NCBI RefSeq assembly: GCF_003703475.1
Contig: NZ_RDQM01000014.1
Coordinates: 1 to 59,114 of the forward strand
Direction: 5' to 3'
Length of the DNA stretch: 59,114 nucleotides
DNA from: Allofranklinella schreckenbergeri
GTDB taxonomy: Bacteria > Pseudomonadota > Gammaproteobacteria > Burkholderiales > Burkholderiaceae_C
Below are positions 23,923 to 32,500 of this stretch, one piece after another. The position numbers and the translations under genes were made by a program. Numbering within the stretch: the stretch's first letter is position 1; each line of letters begins with the position of its first letter. Under the pieces are notes generated by a model. That model had not been told where the DNA came from and made no database searches. It saw nothing but the letters and a program-made list of their open reading frames with translations.

Positions 23923-24318
23923 ATGGCTGCACTCAACAAAGACCGCGCCACGCCCGAGCGCAAGGGCGATCTGGTGGCCGATCCGCTGGATGCGGGCGCC
24001 ACGATTTACGCCGGGGGCATGTACGTGCTCAAGGCAGGCAAGGCCAAACCGGCCGCGGCCAGCGACAGCGGCGCCGTGCGCGCCGTAGCCCGCAAGCGCG
24101 CCAGCGCCGCCGCAGGCGATGCGCACGTCGATGGCCTCATCAGCGTGTTCCGCTTTGACAACGCCGCAGCCAGCGCGGCCATCACCCGCGCAGAGATTGG
24201 CGCCAATGCCTACGTGGTGGACGACCAGACCGTCGGCAAAACCGGCAATTGCATCGCCGGCGTGGTGCTGGACGTGGAGGACGCCGGCGTGTGGGTGCGC
24301 ATCGGCGCCAAAGCTTGA
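23923..24318 (+). CDS. Capsid-associated protein (DUF2190-like)
   Basis: 131 aa. Small beta-rich protein, MAALNKDRATPERKGDLVAD, with repeated glycine/valine strands (VDDQTVGKTGNCIAGVVLDV). Position between protease and capsid genes and the beta fold suit a capsid decoration protein. Good RBS AGGAGG upstream. Confidence 0.65.
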   Translation: MAALNKDRATPERKGDLVADPLDAGATIYAGGMYVLKAGKAKPAAASDSGAVRAVARKRASAAAGDAHVDGLISVFRFDNAAASAAITRAEIGANAYVVDDQTVGKTGNCIAGVVLDVEDAGVWVRIGAKA

Positions 24319-24339
24319 TTGACGACAAGGACAACCACC

Positions 24340-25248
24340 ATGCACATCAACAACACCAACCTCAAGGCGCTCTATACCGCCTTCAACGCCGCTTTCAAGC
24401 AGGGCCTGGGCCAGGCGGCCAGCCAGTACGGGCAGATTGCCACCACCGTGCCCAGCACCACCGCCGCCGAGGAATACGGCTGGCTGGGCCAACTGCCCGG
24501 CCTGCGCGAATGGCTCGGCGATCGCGTGGTGCACGCCATTGGCAACCACGGCTACACCATCAAGAACCGCCCCTTTGAGCTGACCGTGGGCGTGCCGCGC
24601 ACAGCCATTGAAGACGACACCTATGGCGTCTACACCCCGCTGATGCAGGAGATGGGCAGCGCCGTTGCCGCCCACCCCGATCAGCTCGTCTTCGGCCTGC
24701 TCAAGGAGGGGCGCACGGCGCTGTGCTACGACGGCCAGCCGTTTTTCAGTGCGGCGCACAAAGTCCTCAACGACAAGGGCAAGGAAGTGGCCGTCTCCAA
24801 CCTCAGCGATGGCGGCAGCGGCCCGAGCTGGTATTTGCTGGACACGCGCCGCAGCCTCAAGCCGCTGATCTACCAGTCGCGCAAGGCGCCCACGTTCGTC
24901 AGCCTCACGGGTGAGAGCGATGAAAACGTTTTCCATCGCTCCCAGTACATCTACGGCGTGGATTGCCGCCGCAATGCCGGTTTTGGCTTCTGGCAATTGG
25001 CGCACGCCAGCAACAAGGATTTGACGGCCGAGAACCTCAAGGCGGCCATCACCGCCATGGAAACGCTCACCGGCGACCACGGCCGCCCGCTGGGCATCAG
25101 CCCCAACCTGCTGGTTGTGCCCAAGGCCCTGCGATTTGTGGCCAAGAAGCTGCTGGAGTCCGACCTGGTGCCCAACGCCGCAGGCACAGCCACCGAATCC
25201 AACGACGTCAAGAACGTGGTGGATGTGCTGGTGGCCGACTGGCTGTAA
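24340..25248 (+). CDS. Major capsid protein (Mu gpT-like)
   Basis: 302 aa. Starts MHINNTNLKALYTAFNAAFK, the conserved N-terminus of Mu-like prophage major heads, and carries EEYGWLGQLPGLREWLGDRV, the hallmark of this family, plus DGQPFFSAAHKV. It forms the icosahedral shell. No delta-domain is present because the scaffold is a separate protein. Confidence 0.95.
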   Translation: MHINNTNLKALYTAFNAAFKQGLGQAASQYGQIATTVPSTTAAEEYGWLGQLPGLREWLGDRVVHAIGNHGYTIKNRPFELTVGVPRTAIEDDTYGVYTPLMQEMGSAVAAHPDQLVFGLLKEGRTALCYDGQPFFSAAHKVLNDKGKEVAVSNLSDGGSGPSWYLLDTRRSLKPLIYQSRKAPTFVSLTGESDENVFHRSQYIYGVDCRRNAGFGFWQLAHASNKDLTAENLKAAITAMETLTGDHGRPLGISPNLLVVPKALRFVAKKLLESDLVPNAAGTATESNDVKNVVDVLVADWL

Positions 25249-25270
25249 CCCCACATCGACAGCACCGCCC

Positions 25271-25819
25271 ATGCCCTACATCACCCATGCCGATTTGGCC
25301 GAGCGCCCCGGCGCGCTGGAGCTGGCCCAGGTCGCCAGCGACGAGCACGCCGATGAGGTCAGCGCCGAGCTGCTCGACGCCGCCCTGCGCGGCGCAGACA
25401 CCAGTGCCTGGCCCGATGAGCAGGTGCAGGCCGCCCGCCGCGCCCTGGCGCGCATCGACGACGCCGTGCAGGACGCCGCCGCCCTGATCGACGGCTACCT
25501 GGCCAAGCGCGGCTACGCGCTGCCGCTCTCGCCCGTGCCCTCCCTGGTGCAAGCCTGGTGCCGCGCCATCGCCCGCTACCTGCTGCACAAGAACCGCCGC
25601 TCGATGGACGACAAGGACCCCATCGTGCGCGACTGGCGCGACGCCCAGCGCCTGCTGCAACAAACGGCCGATGGCAAGTTCAGCCTGGGCGCCGATGACG
25701 CCGTGGCCGTGCACCAGACCGATGCGCGCTTTGCCAACCAAAACGGCCCAGACCAGCGCTGGGGCCAGTCCGATGGCGGGCGCATCTTCAGCCGCGACGA
25801 GCTGCGCGCCTGGCGCTGA
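25271..25819 (+). CDS. Head-tail joining protein (DUF1320, Mu gp36-like)
   Basis: 182 aa. MPYITHADLAERPGALELAQ at the start and RIDDAVQDAAALIDGYLAKR, then KDPIVRDWRDAQRLLQQTADGK, are diagnostic of gp36/DUF1320. Predicted head-tail connector subunit directly after the capsid gene. Confidence 0.88.
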   Translation: MPYITHADLAERPGALELAQVASDEHADEVSAELLDAALRGADTSAWPDEQVQAARRALARIDDAVQDAAALIDGYLAKRGYALPLSPVPSLVQAWCRAIARYLLHKNRRSMDDKDPIVRDWRDAQRLLQQTADGKFSLGADDAVAVHQTDARFANQNGPDQRWGQSDGGRIFSRDELRAWR

Positions 25820-25831
25820 CAGGGGGCCGTC

Positions 25832-26287
25832 ATGGGGTTTGAGCCATTCGATACCAGCCTGATCGTGCAGCGCCTGGCCAACGCTGTGCCCGCCTTGCAG
25901 GCCGTGGGCAACATGGCCGATTACGCCGCCGTGCAAGAGCTGCGCAGCTTTCGCACGCCCAGCGCCTACGTGGTGTTTGGCGAGGAGCAAAACACCGGCA
26001 AGGTGCCTGCATCCATCGGCGTGTGCACGCAAGAAAGCGTGGTGGAGATCGGCGTGGTGCTGGCGCTGCGCCACTACCGCGAGCAAGGCGGCGGGCAAAT
26101 GGCCGCGCAAACCCGTCAGCTCATCGGCCAGGTGCGCTGTGCCCTGCTGGGCTGGCGCCCCGAAGTCAGCGGCGCGCGCGTGCTGGAGTGGCAGGCCGGG
26201 CGCGTGCTCGATTACGACGCGGGCGTGCTGCTCTTTGCCGACCGCTACGTCCTGCGCTACCTGCTGCACAAGGAGAGCACAGCATGA
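25832..26287 (+). CDS. Gp37-type protein (DUF1834), tail terminator-like
   Basis: 151 aa. IVQRLANAVPALQAVGNMAD near the N-terminus and EIGVVLALRHYREQGGGQMA with a C-terminal FADRYVLRYLL strand match the Mu gp37 family, a likely tail-completion or terminator protein. Overlaps the following gene by 4 bp. Confidence 0.8.
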   Translation: MGFEPFDTSLIVQRLANAVPALQAVGNMADYAAVQELRSFRTPSAYVVFGEEQNTGKVPASIGVCTQESVVEIGVVLALRHYREQGGGQMAAQTRQLIGQVRCALLGWRPEVSGARVLEWQAGRVLDYDAGVLLFADRYVLRYLLHKESTA

Positions 26288-26667
26288 GCACCCCCCCCTG
26301 CACCCCCTGCGGCCCCGGCGGCCCATCGCCCGCCATCACCGTCAAGCGCGGCGACAGCATCGACTGGCACTGCCGCGTGCAAGCCGGCGGCCCCGGCGGC
26401 GGCCTGCCGCTGGACATCACCGGCTGGAGCATCGCCTGCCAGCTGCGCAGCGTGCAACGCAACGCCGCCGCGCGCCTGGTGTATGCCTTTGCCCCCGCCA
26501 TCGTCAACGCCGCCGCCGGTCAGTACGCCTTGCGCGCCAGCAGCGCCCAAACCGCCGCATGGCCCGCAGGCCGCGCCGCGCTGGACGTGCGCTACACCGA
26601 TGCCACAGGCCGCGTCATGCACACCGATACCGTGGCCGTGCTCGTGTGCGAGGCCATCACCCGCTAA
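26284..26667 (+). CDS. Phage structural protein, beta-sandwich-like, unknown
   Basis: 127 aa. SPAITVKRGDSIDWHCRVQA, then LDITGWSIACQLRS and VLVCEAITR form an Ig-like strand pattern seen in small phage baseplate or tail-fibre associated proteins. Coupled to gp37 by overlap. Confidence 0.6.
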   Translation: MSTPPCTPCGPGGPSPAITVKRGDSIDWHCRVQAGGPGGGLPLDITGWSIACQLRSVQRNAAARLVYAFAPAIVNAAAGQYALRASSAQTAAWPAGRAALDVRYTDATGRVMHTDTVAVLVCEAITR

Positions 26668-26704
26668 CCCGCTTGCCAACCCACCACAACCGGAGGCCAA
26701 CGCC

Positions 26705-26935
26705 ATGAGCAGCCCCATCACCATCATCCACACAGGCCACGCCGCCCACACCGTCACCATCGTCGGCGTGCCCGGCCCCGCCGGGCCACCCGGCCCGCCA
26801 GGCGCAGGCAGCGGCGGAGCGCCCCTCATCAGCGCGGACGCCGCCAACCGCCTCAAGCCCGGCAGCGACGGCGGCCTGCACGTGGCCGACACCTTGAGCG
26901 ACCCCGTGGCCTATTACATCCTGGCCAAGTCCTGA
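26705..26935 (+). CDS. Short collagen-like tail-fibre component
   Basis: 76 aa. Middle part VPGPAGPPGPPGAGSGG is a collagen-type Gly-X-Y run, common as a trimeric stalk in phage fibres. Flanked by a beta strand (TVTIVGVPG) and a short C-terminal helix. Likely structural. Confidence 0.6.
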   Translation: MSSPITIIHTGHAAHTVTIVGVPGPAGPPGPPGAGSGGAPLISADAANRLKPGSDGGLHVADTLSDPVAYYILAKS

Positions 26936-26978
26936 TCCCATCAACCCCCATCACCCAAGCACCACAAGGAGCAAACAC

Positions 26979-27485
26979 ATGACCATGGAAGCCCAAATCA
27001 TCACCCTGGCCCAGACCATTGGCGCAGACATCAAAGCCATCAATCTCAAGCAGGGCGATTTGAGCGCGCTGCCCACCACCGCCAAGGCCAGCCTGGTAGC
27101 CGCGCTCACCGAGCTGCACACCGCCATGCAGCAGCTCAGCGCCAGCGCCGGTGCGCAGATCGACGACAGCGCCGGCACGGGCGTGATGGATAAAACCTGG
27201 AGCGCCAATAAGTTGGTCGCCGCCATCGACGAGGCCAAGCTGGCCGTCAAAAACGAGCTCACCGATGGCGCAGGCGCCGCGCTGGACACCCTCAAAGAGC
27301 TGGCTGAGGCCCTCGGCAACGACGCCAACTTTGCGCAAACCATCGCCGCCGACATCGCCAAGCGCGTGCGCTACGACCAGGCCCAAGTGTTGAGTCAAGA
27401 GCAGCAAAAGCAGGCCTGCGCCAACATCGGCGTGGGCGCCCCCACGCACAGCTTCGTGGCCGACTACAACGCCGCCAAGGCCTGA
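26979..27485 (+). CDS. Tail-fibre shaft-like protein
   Basis: 168 aa; AGGAG upstream of ATG 26979. Helical/coiled N-terminus, then VMDKTWSANKLVAAIDEAKL followed by the common phage fibre phrase beginning LKELAEALGNDANFAQTI, as seen in many tail fibres before the receptor-binding tip. Ends THSFVADYNAAKA. Probably carries or chaperones the next gene product. Confidence 0.75.
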   Translation: MTMEAQIITLAQTIGADIKAINLKQGDLSALPTTAKASLVAALTELHTAMQQLSASAGAQIDDSAGTGVMDKTWSANKLVAAIDEAKLAVKNELTDGAGAALDTLKELAEALGNDANFAQTIAADIAKRVRYDQAQVLSQEQQKQACANIGVGAPTHSFVADYNAAKA

Positions 27486-27499
27486 GCGGAGCAGTGGCC

Positions 27500-27928
27500 A
27501 TGACGATGCAACAAAGCATCAGCGCTGCCTTTGCGGCCGTGGGCGGCGACATCAAGGCGCTGCAAGGCGGCGTGATCGTCGATAGCGGCCAAAACGGCAA
27601 CGGCTCGTGGGTGCGCTGGGGCGATGGCACGCTGCTGTGCCGCCACCGGATGCAGATCAGAAGCGCCAATGGCTTTGCCACCAATGCCATCGTGCAAACG
27701 CAGCAAGGCTGGCAGTTTCCGCAGCCCATGCTTGTCTCGCCGCTGCCGCATTTGTACATCACGGACGTCGGCCAAGCGACCGCCATGGCGCTGGTCAAAC
27801 CCAATTGGTTTACCTATGACAGCGTCAGCGGTAAATACCTGGGCGTCAATCACTTCAGAGCCATCAACCTTGGCTCCAAAGAATCCGCGCTGGACATCAA
27901 TCTGATGGCCTGGGGCCGCTGGAAATAA
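27500..27928 (+). CDS. Putative receptor-binding tail-fibre tip
   Basis: 142 aa. ALQGGVIVDSGQNGNGSWVR and later WGDGTLLCRHRMQ is the phage fibre C-terminal beta domain (WxRWxDGTxxC pattern). Strand-rich to the end (LDINLMAWGRWK). The short length suggests it works as the tip of a two-gene fibre with the preceding protein. Confidence 0.7.
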   Translation: MTMQQSISAAFAAVGGDIKALQGGVIVDSGQNGNGSWVRWGDGTLLCRHRMQIRSANGFATNAIVQTQQGWQFPQPMLVSPLPHLYITDVGQATAMALVKPNWFTYDSVSGKYLGVNHFRAINLGSKESALDINLMAWGRWK

Positions 27929-27940
27929 AGGAGCACACAC

Positions 27941-28132
27941 ATGCAAACCACCACCATCCACCTGCTGCGCCCGCACCGCCATGCCGGGCGCGACTACCCC
28001 GCAGGCGCGCAATTGACGCTGCCCGCGCACAAGGCCGCCTGGCTGATGGGCCTTGGCGTGGCCCAAAACGCCCCGGCAGCGGCCCCGGCTGCGGCGCCCG
28101 AAGGTAACCCCACCAAAGGCAAGAAGGAGTAA
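27941..28132 (+). CDS. DUF2635 protein (Mu gp38-like)
   Basis: 63 aa. HLLRPHRHAGRDYPAGAQLT is typical of DUF2635, a small protein before the tail sheath/tube genes in Mu-like phages. The C-terminus is alanine/proline/lysine-rich. Here the next gene is a tube rather than a sheath. Confidence 0.75.
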   Translation: MQTTTIHLLRPHRHAGRDYPAGAQLTLPAHKAAWLMGLGVAQNAPAAAPAAAPEGNPTKGKKE

Positions 28133-28135
28133 GCC

Positions 28136-28927
28136 ATGAGCATCGCATCCACATCGCTGATCTGGAACGGCCAGGGGCCGGTCATGATCGGCACCTTCGA
28201 TCCGCAACGCGGCCGCCCGGAAATGGGCTACCTCACCCATATCTACAGCGTCGGCTGCGGCAACCGCACGCTCACGGCCACGCCATCGCGCGAGACCACC
28301 ACGCTCAAGGAATCCTGCTCCGGCCAGCGCCTGACGCTCAAGGAGCTGGAGACCAGCAAATCCTTGCAAGTGAGCCTGTCCATGGTGCAGTTCGACGCGC
28401 GCACCCTGGCGCAAGCCTTCTTTGGCGAGGCCGTGGTCAAGCAGGCAGGCACCGTCACCGACGAAGTGCTGGCCGAACTCAAGCCCGGCGACTACTTCTT
28501 TTTGAAGTACCCGCGCTCCAAAAGCGTGGTCATTGAAGACAGCACCGGCTCGCCCAAGACCTACGTCGAAGGCACGCACTACAAGATCAGCGACGCCGCC
28601 CACAGCCGCTACCAGCTCATCGCCCACCCCGGCGGGCACACCGAACCGCTGAAGGTCGATTACTCGTACGACGGCTACGTCAACATCGCCGCGTTCTCGA
28701 AAACGAACGTGGAGAAGGGGCTGATTTTTTCGGGCATCAATGGCGACGGGCAAAAGGTGCGCGTCATCATCCCGCGCATTTCGCTGGCCATGAGCGGCGA
28801 CTTCGGGTGGATTTCCGACGAACCATCGGAACTCACATTGGGCGGCCAGGCGCTGTACGTGCCCGAGCTGCAAACGGATGCCGACTTTGGGCCGTTCATG
28901 CGCGTGGATGTGATGCCTGATCTCTGA
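28136..28927 (+). CDS. Tail tube / major tail protein
   Basis: 263 aa, 3 bp after gp38. Beta-rich with no sheath-like domain: IWNGQGPVMIGTFDPQRGRP, ELETSKSLQVSLSMVQFDA, VDYSYDGYVNIAAFSKTNVE and a C-terminal VPELQTDADFGPFMRVDV. The size, position and single copy before the tape measure fit a siphovirus-type major tail protein of B3-like transposable phages. Confidence 0.78.
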   Translation: MSIASTSLIWNGQGPVMIGTFDPQRGRPEMGYLTHIYSVGCGNRTLTATPSRETTTLKESCSGQRLTLKELETSKSLQVSLSMVQFDARTLAQAFFGEAVVKQAGTVTDEVLAELKPGDYFFLKYPRSKSVVIEDSTGSPKTYVEGTHYKISDAAHSRYQLIAHPGGHTEPLKVDYSYDGYVNIAAFSKTNVEKGLIFSGINGDGQKVRVIIPRISLAMSGDFGWISDEPSELTLGGQALYVPELQTDADFGPFMRVDVMPDL

Positions 28928-28956
28928 TCGCCAGCACAGGGCCTTTGCCAGGCCAA

Positions 28957-28997
28957 CAAAAAACCGCGCCGGGCAAGTTGCTGGGCGCGGTTTTTTT
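28957..28997. terminator. Bidirectional intrinsic terminator
   Basis: AAACCGCGCC (28961-28970) pairs with GGCGCGGTTT (28984-28993), with Ts following on the plus strand and As preceding, so it can work on both strands. It ends the head/tail operon on the plus strand and the two minus-strand membrane genes on the other. Confidence 0.85.
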
Positions 28998-29022
28998 ACG
29001 GGAGGCAGGCTGCGCGTTAGAG

Positions 29023-29277
29023 CTACTTGAACAAGCCCGCCAGCAGCGTCCAGGCAAACATGAGCATGGCCACGACAAAGAGCAGGAAAAGCGCCGTGCC
29101 CGCAGCCACCAGGACAGGCCACAGGACGGCCTCAAGGCTTTCTTGCCACACGAAGACCGCATAAAAAAGCACGGGCGCGAGCACGATCACCGCCAGCAAC
29201 AGCAACGCCTGCAACCACTCATTGCGCGTGGGCGGCCAGTGCAGCCAAGGGGATTTTTTTGCAGGAGATTGAGACAT
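29023..29277 (-). CDS. Counter-oriented small membrane protein 1
   Basis: 84 aa, ATG 29277 with AGGAGA upstream (minus strand). N-terminal MSQSPAKKSPWLHWPPTRNE is cytoplasmic, then two hydrophobic helices (residues 21-45 and 51-80). No family recognised. Opposite in direction to all the late genes around it, so it is likely independently expressed cargo. Confidence 0.65.
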   Translation of the reverse strand: MSQSPAKKSPWLHWPPTRNEWLQALLLLAVIVLAPVLFYAVFVWQESLEAVLWPVLVAAGTALFLLFVVAMLMFAWTLLAGLFK

Positions 29278-29313
29278 GGCAAACAGCGATCTTGAAATCC
29301 AACCAGCCCGGCG

Positions 29314-29508
29314 TTATCGCTGGAACACATCGCGCAGGGCAAAGGCCATCAGCGCAAGCCCCCAGGCCGCCAGCGTGGAGCAACCGCACACAAAGCCCAC
29401 CCAAGCCCCTGCCAGGGGATTGATGCCCCAAGCCAGCAGCCCCAGCGCCACCGACAGCAACAAGCCCCAGCGCAGTACGCCAGCGGGAGTCACAAAAAGG
29501 GTTTTCAT
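29314..29508 (-). CDS. Counter-oriented small membrane protein 2
   Basis: 64 aa, ATG 29508. VLRWGLLLSVALGLLAWGIN and GFVCGCSTLAAWGLALMAFA make two membrane helices. Its start codon abuts the tape-measure start head to head (CATATG). It forms a pair with the gene at 29023. Possible superinfection-exclusion function, inferred only from size, topology and orientation. Confidence 0.65.
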   Translation of the reverse strand: MKTLFVTPAGVLRWGLLLSVALGLLAWGINPLAGAWVGFVCGCSTLAAWGLALMAFALRDVFQR

Positions 29509-32500
29509 ATGAGCCAAAAAGACATGAAAGTAAGCCTGTTGCTCAGTGTAGCGCAGACGGGTTTGAGCCACCTGCAAGACGTGATCCGGGAGCTGGAGGG
29601 CGCGGGTGTTGCCACGGACGAGTTCCAGCAAGAGGCCAAAGAGCTGGGCGAGGCGCTGGCGCGGCTGGAGCGCGACAGCGCGCTGATGGATACCTTCGGC
29701 AGCCTCAAGCGGGAAACGGCCGGTTTGAGCAAGCAGCTTGATGTCGCAGCGCAGCAAGTTGATGCTTTGGCAGCAGAGCTCGAGCGCGCGGCCCAGGCCA
29801 GCGCCCAAGCCACCGCGGCGCAGGCCCAATCGGCGCAAAAGCTCAGTGCCGCCCGCGCCTGGCAAGCCCAGTTGCAAGAAGCCATTGCCGCCACGCGGCA
29901 AGAAATGCAGGAGCTCAAACAGGCCTCTGGCGAATCGATTGCGCCGCATCTGACCGAGCGCCTGGCCGATGCGCGCCAGCAGCTCAAATCCTTGCAAGCC
30001 GAAGCTGCCGTTGCCACCCAAAACACCCGCTTGCTGGCTGCGGCCAACAAGGAAAACGAAGCGGCGGCAAAAAATGCCGCACGCGCTGAAGAGGCCCTGA
30101 CCGGGCAATACCAGCGGGCTGTGCAGGAGGCGGGCAAGCTCAGCGCCAGTTTCAACAGCAAGAACAAGGCGCTATCGCAAACGCGCGAGCACATGCAGGC
30201 CGCCGGGCTGCAAACCAGTCAGCTTGCCCTGCAACAAAAGGCGCTGGCAGAGCGCATGCAGCAGATCAGCCAAAGCGGAGACGGCTTGGTCGCGCGCATG
30301 CGCAGCACTGCCGATGCGGCTAAGCTGCAATCGGCTGCCGTCGAGAAGGCGGGCAAAGCCTGGGCAACGTTCCAAAGAGGCATTGCGGCTGGCCTGGGGT
30401 TTGCCGCCGCGCAAATCGGTTTGAGTGGTCTGGGCAGCGCGCTGGGCACGCTGCGCACGGGCATCGAAGAGGTGCTGCGCGTGGGTGGCGGTTTCGAGCA
30501 AATGCGCGCCCAGCTTGCCACGCTATATGGCTCCATCGAGCAAGGCCAAAACGCTTTTGCATGGATTCGAGACTTTGGCAAGACCGTACCCTATGAACTG
30601 GAGGCCGTCACCGGCGCATTCACCAAACTCAAAGCCATGGGGCTTGACCCCATGGACGGCTCCCTGCAAGCCATTGCCGACCAGGCCGCCGCGCTGGGTG
30701 GCGGCGTGCAAACCCTCGAGGGCGTGGTGCTGGCCCTGGGCCAGGCGTGGACCAAGCAAAAGCTCCAGGGCGAAGAGGCCCTGCAATTGATCGAACGCGG
30801 CGTGCCCGTGTGGGATTTGCTCTCGCGTGCCACGGGCAAAAGCGCCGTGCAATTGCAGCAGCTCGCCTCCGCTGGCCAGCTCGGGCGCGAGGCCATTGCC
30901 GCCCTGATCGCCGAAATGGGCAAAGCCAATGCGGGCGCAGCCGCTGGCGCCATGAACACCTGGAACGGCCAGATCGCCCTGCTCAAAAGCAACTGGCAAG
31001 AGTTTCTGGACACCATTGCCACCAGCGGCATATTGGACTTGTTCCGCGAAGAAGTCGTCGCCATCAACCAGGCCATTGCGGAGCTGGCCCGCACGGGCGA
31101 GCTCAAGGCGTGGGCACAAGCAGCTTCTGACGCCATCGTGTCGCTGTACGAGGCCATCAAGTCCGGCATCGGTTTTTTCAAAGACTGGGGCAACGAGCTG
31201 GGCACCCTGACCGAAGTGGCCATTGGCTTCAAGACGCTTTCGCTGGGCAAGACCGCACTGGGCTGGGGCGCTGAAATTGCCTTGAGCGCACAAAACATCG
31301 AGAAGTCGGCCAGCGTGATTGCGGGCGCTGGCAAGCTGGCCGCCGCAGGCTGGATCGGCTGGAACGTGGGCGCGTGGCTGCGCGAAGAATTCCTCGTCAT
31401 CGAACAAGCAGGCATCGCCCTGGCCGCGGGCCTGACCAAAGCCGCCGCGCGCGCGCAGCACTACTGGGAGTCGCTCAAGGCCGTATTCACCGACGACACC
31501 CTGGAGGCCGCAGAGGAACGCTTCTCGCAAAAGCTGAGGCAAATCGACGACGACTACGCCGCGCTGTTTGAATCGGCCGCCCAGGCTCGCCAGGGGCAAG
31601 AGCAGCTGGCCCAAGCGGCAGAAACGGCCGCCGCCGCCGTGCAGCAGCAAGCCGCGCAAACCCAGCAGGCCGCCGCCGCCATGGGCCAGGCCATGGCCGG
31701 GGCTGTCAAAACCATTGACGAGGTCGATCAGGCCATGCAGCGCGCCGGCGTCAGCGCCCAGGCCACCGCATCGGCTCTGGAGGCGGCGTTCTTGCAAGCC
31801 GTGCCCAAGGCGCAAACCCTGGCCGACATCCAGGCCCTGCAAGACAAGCTCCAGGCCCTGGCCGACGCCGGGCGCATTGGCACCGATGGCGTCAAGGCCA
31901 TCACCGGGGCCATTGCCGACCACGCGCAAAGCATCGGCCAGGCCATGGTGGGCGCCATCGCCACCATCGACCAGGTGGACCAGGCCATGCGGCGCGCGGG
32001 GGTGAGCGCCCAGGCCACCGCATCGGCGCTGCAAGAGGCTTTCTCGCAAGCCATCGGCCAGGCCAAAACCCTGGCCGACATTGAGGCGCTGGAGAAAAAG
32101 CTCAAAGACCTGGAGGCCGCCGGGCGCATTGGCGCTGAAGGCGTCAAGGCCATTACCGAGGCCATAGCCAAGCAGCGCCAAAGCATCGAAGCGACCGACC
32201 AGGCGCGCCAAGCCATGCTCGAAGGCTTCAAGGAGCTGGGCACTGACGGCGCGGCCGCCCTGGGGCAAATCAGCGAAGGCGCGCAAAAAGCCATCGACGC
32301 GGTGGACAAAATCGCCGCCGCTGCCAAAGAGGCCGGGCTGGGCGTCAATGAAGCCGCCCAGGCCATCGAAAAAGCCTTCACCGCCGCCGTGCCCAAAGCC
32401 GATTCGTTACAGGCCATCGAAGCCCTTGAGAGCCGCCTCAAGGCCGCCGGCCAGGCCGGGCAAATTGGCGCCGAAGGCATTGCGCGCGTGCAAGCCGCGC

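Noticed and set aside
22705-25272. An 855-codon open frame on the minus strand
   Set aside because: It lies opposite the protease, capsid and DUF2190 genes, which have clear family motifs. GC-rich DNA with few stops gives such long shadow frames; the translation has no recognisable domain and no RBS.
30523-32286. A 587-codon minus-strand frame inside the tape-measure gene
   Set aside because: Mirrors the repeats of the tape measure and has no independent motif.
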